NCBI RefSeq assembly: GCF_023923205.1 | Contig: NZ_CP099490.1 | Location: 2,852,001-2,916,000, forward strand | Direction: 5' to 3' | Source: Ornithinimicrobium cryptoxanthini | GTDB lineage: Bacteria > Actinomycetota > Actinomycetes > Actinomycetales > Dermatophilaceae | Length of the DNA stretch: 64,000 nucleotides | Shown: positions 56,184-63,441 of the stretch, in pieces | How positions within the stretch are numbered: the first letter of the stretch is position 1 | Layout: every line of letters begins with the position of its first letter | Made by a program: the position numbers and the translations under genes | The notes under the pieces: generated by a model | What the model was told of the DNA's origin: nothing | The model's input: only the letters and a program-made list of their open reading frames with translations | Database searches by the model: none

Positions 56184-56975
56184 TCAGACGAACTTGCGGG
56201 AGGCCAGGAACTCAGCCAGGGCCTTGCCGCCCTCGCCCTCGTCGGTGACGACCTCGCCCTTGCTGCGCGGCGGGCGCGCCTCGACCGAGTCGACGGTGCT
56301 CCACGCGGCGGCCAGACCCACCTGGGCCGGGTCGATGCCCAGGTCAGCCAGACCCCAGGTCTCCACCGGCTTCTTCTTCGCCGCCATGATCCCCTTGAAG
56401 GAGGGGTAGCGCGGCTCGTTGATCTGGTCGGTCACCGACACCACGGCCGGCAGCGTCGCCTCGACGGTCTCACTCGCGGTGTCACCATCGCGGCGGATGC
56501 GGGCGGTGCCACCTTCGACAGTCAGCTCGGAGGCGAACGTCACCTGCGGCAGACCCAGCCGCTCGGCCAGCATCGCCGGCACCACGCTCATCGACCCGTC
56601 GGTGGAGGCCAGACCCGTGATCACCAGGTCCACCGGCGTCTCGCCACCCAGCTTCTTGATCGCCTCGGCCAGCACCAGGGAGCTCGCCACGGCGTCGGAG
56701 CCGGCGATCGCGTCGTCCAGCACGTGGACACCCTTGTCGGCACCCATCTGCAGGGACTTCTTGATCGCAGCCACTGCGTCGTCCGGACCCATGGTCACGA
56801 CCGTGACCTCGCCGCCGTCACCGGCCTCGTTCAACGCCAGGGCCGCCTCAACGGCATACTCATCAAGCTCGGAGAGCAGACCATCGACCGCGTCGCGGTC
56901 GGTGGTGTGATCCGGCTCGAAGGAGCGCTCGGACTGGGCATCCGGCACATACTTCACACAGACGACGATGTTCAC
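56184..56975 (-). CDS. etfB: Electron transfer flavoprotein beta subunit
   Basis: 263 residues from a GTG 7 nt after GAGGA. NIVVCVKYVPDAQSE, LNEYAVEAAL-like LDEYAVEAALALNEAG, and ITGLASTDGSMSVVPAMLAE are the family's AMP-binding pattern. 24 bp before etfA in the same operon. Confidence 0.96.
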   Translation of the reverse strand: MNIVVCVKYVPDAQSERSFEPDHTTDRDAVDGLLSELDEYAVEAALALNEAGDGGEVTVVTMGPDDAVAAIKKSLQMGADKGVHVLDDAIAGSDAVASSLVLAEAIKKLGGETPVDLVITGLASTDGSMSVVPAMLAERLGLPQVTFASELTVEGGTARIRRDGDTASETVEATLPAVVSVTDQINEPRYPSFKGIMAAKKKPVETWGLADLGIDPAQVGLAAAWSTVDSVEARPPRSKGEVVTDEGEGGKALAEFLASRKFV

Positions 56976-57073
56976 GCTTGATCCTCATCGTTGGGGGCGG
57001 GTTCCTCCTGCCATCTTCGCACCTCGCCGCGGTGGCGTGGCAACCGCCCAGCAGGTGAGATTGCTGACACCGG

Positions 57074-57796
57074 TCACACCATCGTGCGGAAGACGGCGTC
57101 CATCCCGATCATGATCAGGGCCAGGATGGGGAACAGGAAGGCGGTGAACCAGCCCAGTGCCGTCGGGCTGTCAGTCCCGCCGGCTCGTGGGTCCCGCACC
57201 GGGTCGTCCTCGGAGAGGTCTCTCCACGGCAGGACCACGGACAGCGCCAGCAGGACCAGACCGGCCACGAAGGGGCCGACCCAGCCCAGCTCCAGCACGG
57301 GATCGCGCAACAGGGCCTGCGGGATGATCAGCACGATGAGCAGCGCGAAGGCTGCTGCCGACGACGTCGCCGGGTGCCGCACGAACCAGCGCAGCACTGG
57401 AGTCGGCCACCAGAACACGGCTGCGGCGAGTGTTGCGACGATGACCGCGGCCACGAGGTCACCCGCCGTGACGGTGAAAGCGGCCCCCTCGATCCAGGCG
57501 TCGACGGCGCGGGGCACCAGGAGCAGGGCGAGCAGTCCGCAGGCGATCCCTGCCACGGTCCGCGCAGCCAGGCGGGTCGGCTCACCTGTGTCACCGACCA
57601 ACGACCGGGAGTATGCCGCGGGGTCACCGAAGGCCTCCTCGGCACTCTCCCCCGACTCACCACAGTGGGCGTCCACCGTGGCTAGCGCGTCCCCGATCTG
57701 GGCTCCGGTGCGCTCAGCCAGGCGCTGCTCGGCGATGAACCGGTCCCGCCAACCCTGGTCGACGTGCGGGGTGGGGGTCTTGCTCTCGACGTTCAT
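57074..57796 (-). CDS. HAAS/DUF1700-like membrane protein, paralogue 1
   Basis: 240 residues from the ATG at 57796 (AAGGAGA upstream). A cytoplasmic helical head with QRLAERTGAQIGDALATVDAHCGESGESAEEAFGDPAAYSRSL, the HAAS-type motif ending in FGDP, followed by six or so membrane segments. These proteins are usually encoded with PadR regulators. The paralogue next door shares the same motif. Confidence 0.72.
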   Translation of the reverse strand: MNVESKTPTPHVDQGWRDRFIAEQRLAERTGAQIGDALATVDAHCGESGESAEEAFGDPAAYSRSLVGDTGEPTRLAARTVAGIACGLLALLLVPRAVDAWIEGAAFTVTAGDLVAAVIVATLAAAVFWWPTPVLRWFVRHPATSSAAAFALLIVLIIPQALLRDPVLELGWVGPFVAGLVLLALSVVLPWRDLSEDDPVRDPRAGGTDSPTALGWFTAFLFPILALIMIGMDAVFRTMV

Positions 57797-57827
57797 GATC
57801 GTGTCTCCTTGCGGCACGTGCCGACGT

Positions 57828-58595
57828 TCAGGCGAGGGAGTGGACCAGCCAGGCCAGGCCCAGCATGAGAAGGGTGAAGGCCGGCACTGTGAGGGTGCTC
57901 AGCACCCGGCCGGCGGCTCGGACAGGTGCGCTCTCCCCGGGGGCGAGCACCGTGTCGCCCTGCCCGTGGTCCAGCCAGTTGAGCACGGCGTCCAGCACCA
58001 GCAACGTCGCCCCGGCTGCCAGAAGGACCGCCCCCGGCACCTGCACCAGGACGCCGGTCAGCAGGAGCAGGGCAACGACCGTGGCGCCTGTGACAAGGAC
58101 CACGGCGACCGCGGTCAGCCACACGCGCTCCACGATCATCCTCAGCACTGCGTCCGCGTTGGCCAGGAACAACGCCAGGACGGCCAGGAGGAGGGCACCA
58201 CTGACCACCAGGCCGACGGTGATCGTCGCCGGCTCGCCAGCCAGCCAGGGACCAAAGGCATAGACCGTGGTCAGCATGCCGATAACGCCGAGCACCGAGG
58301 CGACGACGGTCCGCGGTGTGATCGCGTCATCCACGGCGCTGCTGCTCTCCGCGAGCTCAGCGGCATACGCCCTCGCGTCCCCAAACGCCTCCAGCGCGCT
58401 CTCGCCGGAGTCGACCAGGTGCGACTCGATCGTCACCAGGGCGTCGCCGATCTGCGTGCCAGGCACACCGAGCAGGCGCTGCTCCAGGACGAAGTCGTTG
58501 GCCCAGGACCGGTCGGCGCTGGGCGCCAGGTCGGCCGGGTCACGATGCACAGCACTCGGGCGCTGCGGCGTGGTGGGCTCGTGTGTGGCTCTCAT
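57828..58595 (-). CDS. HAAS/DUF1700-like membrane protein, paralogue 2
   Basis: 255 residues from the ATG at 58595, which overlaps the padR stop (ATGA). Head domain QRLLGVPGTQIGDALVTIES, then EALEAFGDARAYAAEL-like sequence, and about six membrane helices. A tandem duplicate of paralogue 1, 31 bp apart. Probably a sensor or export accessory controlled with PadR. Confidence 0.75.
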   Translation of the reverse strand: MRATHEPTTPQRPSAVHRDPADLAPSADRSWANDFVLEQRLLGVPGTQIGDALVTIESHLVDSGESALEAFGDARAYAAELAESSSAVDDAITPRTVVASVLGVIGMLTTVYAFGPWLAGEPATITVGLVVSGALLLAVLALFLANADAVLRMIVERVWLTAVAVVLVTGATVVALLLLTGVLVQVPGAVLLAAGATLLVLDAVLNWLDHGQGDTVLAPGESAPVRAAGRVLSTLTVPAFTLLMLGLAWLVHSLA

Positions 58596-58951
58596 CGGGT
58601 GGCCCCCTCGGGTGCGAGCGCGCTGTCGGTCAGGGCGCGGGTGATGCTGGTGAACTCGGCCCAGTCGGCCGCCTGTCGGTGCGCCTCGGCCTGTCCGGCC
58701 GGGGTGAGCTGATAGAACTTGCGGCCCGGGCCGCCCTCGCCCGGTCGCCACTCGACCTCGACGTGGCCGGCCTCCTCGAGGCGGCCGAGCAGCGGATAGA
58801 GCGTGCCGCCCTTGATAGTGCCCAGCCCCGCGTCGGCGAGGCGCGAGGCAATGGCATAGCCATAGGTCGGGCCGTCGCACAGGATCCGCAGGGTGCAGAC
58901 GCTCAGCACGCCGCGCAGCCACTCGCTGGGCCAGTCCTGCTCTGCATTCAT
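58592..58951 (-). CDS. PadR-family transcriptional regulator
   Basis: 119 residues. Winged helix: LRGVLSVCTLRILCDGPTYG, YAIASRLADAGLGTIKGGTLYPLLGRLE, and the wing WRPGEGGPGRKFYQLTPAG. First gene of a three-gene operon with two membrane proteins. A palindrome 15-30 bp upstream fits autorepression. The frameshifted IS630 inserted 39 bp upstream of the ATG. Confidence 0.9.
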   Translation of the reverse strand: MNAEQDWPSEWLRGVLSVCTLRILCDGPTYGYAIASRLADAGLGTIKGGTLYPLLGRLEEAGHVEVEWRPGEGGPGRKFYQLTPAGQAEAHRQAADWAEFTSITRALTDSALAPEGATR

Positions 58952-58966
58952 GACTAGATGATGTCA

Positions 58967-58978
58967 CTGACTAGTCAG
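58967..58978. promoter_or_regulatory. Candidate PadR operator palindrome
   Basis: CTGACT-AGTCAG is a perfect palindrome; flanking half-sites TGACTAG (58951 side) and AACTAG (58985 side) give three ACTAG repeats in a row. The IS630 end begins 13 bp away. Confidence 0.5.
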
Positions 58979-58990
58979 ACGCGTCAACTA

Positions 58991-60224
58991 GTAGCGTGTC
59001 GCGGCTAATTCGATGGGTTTGTGTGGTCGGCTGTTCTGGTTGATACTCGACCAGGAGGAGTCACTGTCATGCCCAGGTCGAAGGAACACGTCGTCACGTT
59101 GACCGCTGCTGAGCGGAGGCGGTTGACCAAGGTGGTGACCAGCGGGAGTAACCCGGCGCGGATGATCGCCCGGGCCAGGATCCTGCTGGAGTTGGATGAG
59201 AGCGTTGGTCCGGCCTCGGACCGGGCCGTGGTGGCCGAGCGGGTCGGGGTCAGCGAGGGCACGGTGTACCTGGTCGCCAAGCGGTTCACCGAATCCGCCG
59301 GGGATGTCAAGAAGGTGATCACTCGGCGCAAGCGGGAGACGCCTCCGGTGGCGCCGAAGGTGACCGGGGATGTGGAGGCCAGGGTGATCGCCCTGGCCTG
59401 CACCAGAGCTCCGCAGGGATATGAGAGGTGGTCGCTGCGGCTGCTGGAGAAACACGTGGTGCTCACCGACGGGCTTCCGCCGCTGGATCACTCCACGATC
59501 GGACGGGTCCTGAAAAAGGGGGGCTTCGTCCTCACCTGAAGAAGTGCTGGACGATCCCGCCAAAGGCTAACGGGGAGTTCGTGGCCCGCATGGAGGACGT
59601 CCTGGAGGTCTACCACCGTCCTTACGACCCGAACGTACCGGCCGTCTGTATGGATGAGAAGCCCTACCCGCTCCACGGCCACGCCCGCGAGCCCGTCCCC
59701 GCCGCGCCTGGCCGTGACCGCAAGGAAGATTCCGAGTACGTGCGCCACGGCACCTGCTCCATCTTCGTCTGGGCCGAACCCCTCGCCGGCCGGCGCCGGG
59801 TCATCGCCCGGCCTCGGCGGACCCGGATCGACTGGGCGAACGAGATCGACCAGCTGCTGACCTTCGACTACCCCGACGCCGAGCGCGTCGTGCTGGTGAT
59901 GGACAACCTGAACACCCACACCCTGGGCTCGCTGTACGAGGCCTTCGACCCTGTCAAGGCCCGCGCCCTGGCCGAACGCCTGGAAATCCACTACACACCC
60001 AGGCACGGCTCCTGGCTCAACATCGCCGAAATCGAACTCTCCCGCCTCACCCGCCAGTGCCTGGACCGACGCATCGAGGACCTCGAGCTCCTCAACGCCG
60101 AGCTCGCCGCCTGGCAGGACGCCACCAACGAAGACCAACGCCAGGTCCACTGGCAGTTCACCACGGGCGACGCCCGCATCAAGCTTCGTCATCTATACCC
60201 AGGCATTTAGACGCGACGGTCTAC
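58991..60224 (+). mobile_element. IS630-family insertion sequence with frameshifted transposase
   Basis: 1234 bp flanked by TA dinucleotides (58989-58990 and 60225-60226). Ends share 21 of 31 bases: GTAGCGTGTCGCGGCTAATT at the left and GTAGACCGTCGCGTCTAAAT (complement) at the right. It has a different sequence from the IS630 at 37 kb. It separates the PadR operon from a truncated GH13 fragment. Confidence 0.82.
59069..60210 (+). CDS. IS630-family transposase in two frames (candidate -1 frameshift)
   Basis: First frame 59069-59539 (ATG 9 nt after AGGAGGA) ends after [10 protein letters not shown]; the second continues from the same place to 60210. Together about 380 residues: N-terminal HTH ([21 protein letters not shown]), then DDE residues in [19 protein letters not shown] and [10 protein letters not shown]. 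The junction at about 59515 reads AAAAAGGGGGG, giving the canonical slippery heptamer A-AAG-GGG in frame. Either programmed -1 frameshifting or a sequencing or decay error; the intact DDE domain supports the former. Confidence 0.75.
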
Positions 60225-60226
60225 TA

Positions 60227-60416
60227 GGGCTCGCCGAGATGTCCTGGCTGGACGGCTACGGCGAGGAGGTTCTGGCCTTCCGTGTTGGTGAGACGACGGT
60301 CCTGGCCAACCTGGGCAGTGACCCGGTCGAGGCTGCCCACGGGCCTTGAGGTGCTGCTGGCCACCGTGCCAGTGCGGCACATCCTGCCCCCCGACGCGAC
60401 GGTCTGGCTCGGCTAG
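60227..60416 (+). pseudogene. C-terminal remnant of a GH13 alpha-glucosidase
   Basis: Translates as MSWLDGYGEEVLAFRVGET then TVLANLGSDPVE, and after one extra G near 60331 continues in another frame as TGLEVLLATVPVRHILPP and DATVWLG before a stop at 60414-60416. This is the usual C-terminus of GH13 alpha-glucosidases (VLAF..., NLG.EPV.LP.G, LPPD...WL). The 5' part is absent, cut at the IS630 right end, and the single-base insertion makes it a dead fragment. Confidence 0.7.
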
Positions 60417-60460
60417 CTCGCCGACACGGGTGTACCTCGACATGGGAAGAGCGCCCGCGC

Positions 60461-61120
60461 TCACCAATCGATACTTACCGGACACCAGCGCTGGACCTCA
60501 TCCAGTTGCGTGTCTTGGAAGGCGATTTCGTAGGGGTGCCAGATCGGCAATGGGTGGTCCATCAGGGTTTCAACAAAGGTGGCCCTGCTGGGCGGGTCCT
60601 CGACCTCGATCCCGCGCCCAGTCACGCACTCAGCCACCTCGAGCAATTCGTCGTATAAGTCGCCAGCCATCTCCTCGGTGATCGTGGGTCCTTCCGAGGG
60701 AAAGCCGTGCAGATCGCGGCACTTCTCCACGGATTCAAAGTAAGCTTCCTCCTGCCCCTTCAGAAGTTTCACTTCGTATCCCGTTGCTTCAATGCTGACG
60801 TCCCAGCCGTCCTCCTCCATGCAACGTCCCATCTTGGTGGCGTACTCGAGGGGATCGGGCAGATCAGCCGCCACCGAAGGCGCTTTGGAGGCGACATCTT
60901 CATCGATGTCCGATGAATCCGGTCCGGGCTCGGGCGTCCCGGTCGAACTATTCGGCGTGTCCGGCTTCATCTGCGAATTCCCGTCCCCGGAACAGGCCCC
61001 GAGGAGAACCACAAGCGTCACGCAGACCAGCAGGACCGCCCGGCCACTCCCCTTGCCACCGAGGCACTGCCCAGGCTGTGAAGATTCGCTGCCCAGTCGA
61101 CGGATACCGTCCAAAGACAT
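60461..61120 (-). CDS. Putative lipoprotein of unknown function
   Basis: 219 residues. The N-terminus GSGRAVLLVCVTLVVLLGAC has lipobox LGAC, followed by an acidic Ser/Pro linker and a domain with paired cysteines (GRCMEEDGWDVSI, EKCRDLHGFP, AECVTGRG, RWCPVSID). No family recognised. Lower GC and more AT-ending codons than neighbours suggest foreign origin. There is no Shine-Dalgarno at the ATG; a small ORF ends 13 bp upstream and may drive translation by coupling. Confidence 0.68.
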   Translation of the reverse strand: MSLDGIRRLGSESSQPGQCLGGKGSGRAVLLVCVTLVVLLGACSGDGNSQMKPDTPNSSTGTPEPGPDSSDIDEDVASKAPSVAADLPDPLEYATKMGRCMEEDGWDVSIEATGYEVKLLKGQEEAYFESVEKCRDLHGFPSEGPTITEEMAGDLYDELLEVAECVTGRGIEVEDPPSRATFVETLMDHPLPIWHPYEIAFQDTQLDEVQRWCPVSIDW

Positions 61121-61133
61121 GTTCTACGGCTGG

Positions 61134-61232
61134 CTAAACTGCGTAGTGGGCCGCGGCAGGCGTGGCCAAAGAAATGGCCAACATGACGCCCGCAGTCAAG
61201 ATCCCAAACCCACGCATGAGAACCCCAAACAT
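61134..61232 (-). CDS. Small exported-peptide ORF (32 aa) upstream of the lipoprotein
   Basis: ATG at 61232, 6 nt after a strong AAGGAGG. The whole peptide is a signal sequence: MFGVLMRGFGILTAG, then VMLAISLATPAAA and a cleavage-like AAA-H, ending 4 residues later. Either a tiny secreted peptide, a leftover of a truncated secreted protein, or a leader that couples translation to the lipoprotein. Too short for automated callers. Confidence 0.5.
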   Translation of the reverse strand: MFGVLMRGFGILTAGVMLAISLATPAAAHYAV

Positions 61233-61259
61233 GTTGCGCCTCCTTCCCGAGGGTCCCGT

Positions 61260-61334
61260 ACCCTTGACGAGACTCCGGCGCGCTCAGGACGCTAACACCA
61301 CCTCAAGGGACCGTCAACCCTTCGACGAGACTCA
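61260..61334. repeat. Direct repeats flanking the 61.3-kb promoter
   Basis: ACCCTTGACGAGACTC (61260-61275) and ACCCTTCGACGAGACTC (61317-61333) lie on either side of the -35/-10 pair, 57 bp apart. Possible binding sites of a regulator that loops or brackets the promoter. Confidence 0.45.
61289..61317 (-). promoter_or_regulatory. Promoter of the small ORF-lipoprotein unit
   Basis: TTGACG (61312-61317) and TAGCGT (61289-61294) on the minus strand, spacer 17 bp. It gives a leader of about 50 nt with a good ribosome-binding site. Confidence 0.65.
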
Positions 61335-61405
61335 CGAAAACTGCCCGCGAAACGCTCTCCGTGCCTCACGTAGGAATGCCCGCGAAACGGTGAGCATGTT
61401 TGGGT

Positions 61406-61474
61406 ATGAGGAGTGAGTTGTCGATGACGTCTCGTGCCGAGGTCACTACGAAGTACGCCAAGGCGTACAGGAGA
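61406..61474 (+). pseudogene. N-terminal fragment of a transposase
   Basis: Encodes MRSELSMTSRAEVTTKYA and KAYRR, a start seen in DDE integrase-type transposases (SRAEVTTKYAKAYRRA...). Similarity stops after about 23 codons, so only a relic remains. Exact family not determined. Confidence 0.45.
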
Positions 61475-61507
61475 TGCGACTGCCTCATCGTGAAGCTCAA
61501 CCCAGGC

Positions 61508-61789
61508 TCACAGGTCGCGGATGTCAGTCACGCCTTGGGCGTTCGCGGCCGACGGGTCATGGAGCGGAAACCGACGATCGAGCAATGCCATCAAGGTCTG
61601 CACCAGACGACCATCTCGGTCGTCCACATCCCTGAAATTGAGTTGGTCTTGGCCAAGTGCCCTAGCCGGAATCTCGAATAAGTTGAGAACGGCGTGGGCC
61701 CTGTCTCGGGCCTCTTCCAGTTCCGAAATTCGCACCGCCCGGACCGAGTCAAGCGCCTCGGCGGTCATCAGTGTGTCATCAGGATTCAC
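61508..61789 (-). CDS. Hypothetical protein (possibly a fragment)
   Basis: 93 residues from a GTG. Predicted mostly helical (SVRAVRISELEEARDRAHAV, LNLFEIPARALGQDQLNFRD). Codons include TTA, ATT and AAT, less biased than neighbours. No homology recognised and no ribosome-binding site is clear. It could be a gene fragment in a decaying patch. Confidence 0.35.
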   Translation of the reverse strand: MNPDDTLMTAEALDSVRAVRISELEEARDRAHAVLNLFEIPARALGQDQLNFRDVDDRDGRLVQTLMALLDRRFPLHDPSAANAQGVTDIRDL

Positions 61790-61994
61790 GCGCAGTAGTC
61801 ACTTGCCTGGGACAGGGAACTGCCGGTGACTCTCCCCGAAGTGGACTGGGCTCCCGTCACGAACGTCACCGTCATGATTCTCCTCAATCATCCGCCCAGC
61901 GCGCTAAGGACGCCGCCAGAGTAGCCAGTGTGCGGTGGTGGTGCACCCTGGACGATGACTGCTGATGCTGAACTGACAGCCGTTCAAAGGCCCC

Positions 61995-62801
61995 TCAACT
62001 TGCTGTGAACTTCGCCTTGCCGGGACCGTCCTGGACGAACGAGGTCATCCCGATCTCGCGGTCCTTGGTGGCAAAGACACCCGCAAAGAGCATCGCCTCG
62101 ATGGCCAGCCCGGTGTCCAGATCGGTCTCGATGCCGCGGTCCACGGCCTCCTTGGCCGCCCGCAGGGCGTAGGCCGGACCGCCGACGTAACGCTTCGCGC
62201 GGGCCAGCGCCGCGGCATACACCTGGTCTGGCTCGACCACCTCGTCGACCAGACCGATCGCGAGCGCCTCGTCCGCATCCACCATCCGGCCGCTGAAGAT
62301 CAGGTCCTTGGCCTTGGCCGGACCGACCAGCCGGGGCAGCCGCTGCGAGCCGCCCGCACCCGGGATGACGCCGAGCAGGATCTCGGGCTGGCCCATCTTG
62401 GCGTCGCTGCCGACGATGCGGAAGTCAGCGCACAGCGCCAGCTCGCAGCCGGCGCCCAGCGCATAGCCGGTGATCGCGGCGATGGTCGGCTTGGGGATGT
62501 GCGCGACCGCCTTGAAGCACTCCTGGATCACGGCGGCCCGGTCGACCATGTCCGTGTAGGACATCGTCTGCATCTCCTTGATGTCCGCACCGGCGGCGAA
62601 GACCTTCTCGCCGCCATAGATGATGACCGCGCGCACCTCGGCGTCAGCGGTGACGATCTTGGCCGCCTCACCGAGCGCGTCCTGCACGGCGATGTCGAGC
62701 GGGTTCATCTTGGGCCGGTCGACCCGGATCGTGGCGATGCCGTCCTCGATCTCGACCCGGACGTGCTCGGTCGACGTGGCCACCGTGCGCGCCTCGCTCA
62801 T
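61995..62801 (-). CDS. Enoyl-CoA hydratase/isomerase family protein
   Basis: 268 residues from the ATG at 62801, overlapping the upstream stop (ATGA). Crotonase fold: oxyanion-hole segments KVFAAGADIKEM and ALGAGCELALCADF, and catalytic-region QPEILLGVIPGAGGSQRLPR with the Glu pair. Hydrates 2-enoyl-CoA in beta-oxidation. Co-transcribed with a YbjN-like gene. Confidence 0.9.
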   Translation of the reverse strand: MSEARTVATSTEHVRVEIEDGIATIRVDRPKMNPLDIAVQDALGEAAKIVTADAEVRAVIIYGGEKVFAAGADIKEMQTMSYTDMVDRAAVIQECFKAVAHIPKPTIAAITGYALGAGCELALCADFRIVGSDAKMGQPEILLGVIPGAGGSQRLPRLVGPAKAKDLIFSGRMVDADEALAIGLVDEVVEPDQVYAAALARAKRYVGGPAYALRAAKEAVDRGIETDLDTGLAIEAMLFAGVFATKDREIGMTSFVQDGPGKAKFTAS

Positions 62802-63406
62802 GCCCCGGGGCCTTCGCCGTCGGTGGGACGGGGGCGGCGCATGCCCTCGGAGAGCCACGGGCCGACCTTCGGGGCGTCCTCGCCCTTGGAGGTGTCGGCG
62901 CCGGCCACGATGTCCTGGTGCTCGCTGCCCTCGGCGGCGCCGCCGGCGGCGATGTCGGCGTCCCGCTTGGCCTTGGCGACCACGTTGCGGTGCCACAGCT
63001 GCACGGCCTGCAGGATCATGCTCACGGCCACCTGGAGCTTGACCTTCGGGTTCTCCTTGGGCGCGATGATCTGCTCCACGCTCAGGACCAGGTTGCCCGC
63101 GGCGATGCCGGCCTTGACCAGGTTGACCCCGAGGGTGATGTCGTTGCAGCCGTTGAGCCGGGTGAGCAGGTCGGCCGGGACCGAGTCAGCCACCTGCCAC
63201 TGGCCATAGACGCGCAGGATGTCGACCTGGCCGCCAGTCAGGGAGCGGGCGAAGAGCTGCTGCTCCTGGGCGGTGAACTTCACGTCACCGTCCTTGTCGA
63301 GGTCGGGTTGCAGCTTGAGGTCCTGGAGCGCGTCGAGGACGCGGCCGCGCAGGGGGTGCTCCTCGGGCGGCGGCGGGAAGTTGGGCAGCGAAGTCGGGTC
63401 GGTCAT
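62798..63406 (-). CDS. YbjN-like domain protein
   Basis: 202 residues. The central region (PLRGRVLDALQDLKLQPDLDK, DILRVYGQWQVADSVP, NDITLGVNLVKAGIAAGNLV) looks like the YbjN fold, a peptide-binding chaperone-like domain; the C-terminal 50 residues are charged and probably disordered. The assignment is by pattern only. Leaderless promoter TACGGT 6 nt upstream, back to back with the glgX promoter. Confidence 0.6.
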   Translation of the reverse strand: MTDPTSLPNFPPPPEEHPLRGRVLDALQDLKLQPDLDKDGDVKFTAQEQQLFARSLTGGQVDILRVYGQWQVADSVPADLLTRLNGCNDITLGVNLVKAGIAAGNLVLSVEQIIAPKENPKVKLQVAVSMILQAVQLWHRNVVAKAKRDADIAAGGAAEGSEHQDIVAGADTSKGEDAPKVGPWLSEGMRRPRPTDGEGPGA

Positions 63407-63412
63407 GGCTCC

Positions 63413-63418
63413 ACCGTA
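63413..63418 (-). promoter_or_regulatory. -10 element (TACGGT), leaderless, YbjN-like operon
   Basis: TACGGT on the minus strand lies 6 nt before the ATG at 63406. The -10 boxes of the two divergent genes are only 10 bp apart. Confidence 0.55.
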
Positions 63419-63428
63419 ATCGAGTTTG

Positions 63429-63434
63429 TAGGCT
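63429..63434 (+). promoter_or_regulatory. -10 element (TAGGCT), leaderless, glgX
   Basis: TAGGCT lies 7 nt before the ATG at 63442. Confidence 0.5.
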
Positions 63435-63441
63435 CCCCACC

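Larger units (their letters stand above)
61233..61994. other. Gene-poor patch between the lipoprotein and the enoyl-CoA hydratase
   Basis: About 760 bp of lower GC. Contents: promoter and direct repeats (61260-61334), a transposase relic (61406-61474), one doubtful ORF (61508-61789). From 61790 to 61994 I see no gene, RNA or repeat. A motif TGCCCGCGAAACG occurs twice (61342 and 61377). Confidence 0.5.

Noticed and set aside
55068-56981. A 637-codon plus-strand frame over etfBA
   Set aside because: Shadow of two strongly supported ETF subunits.
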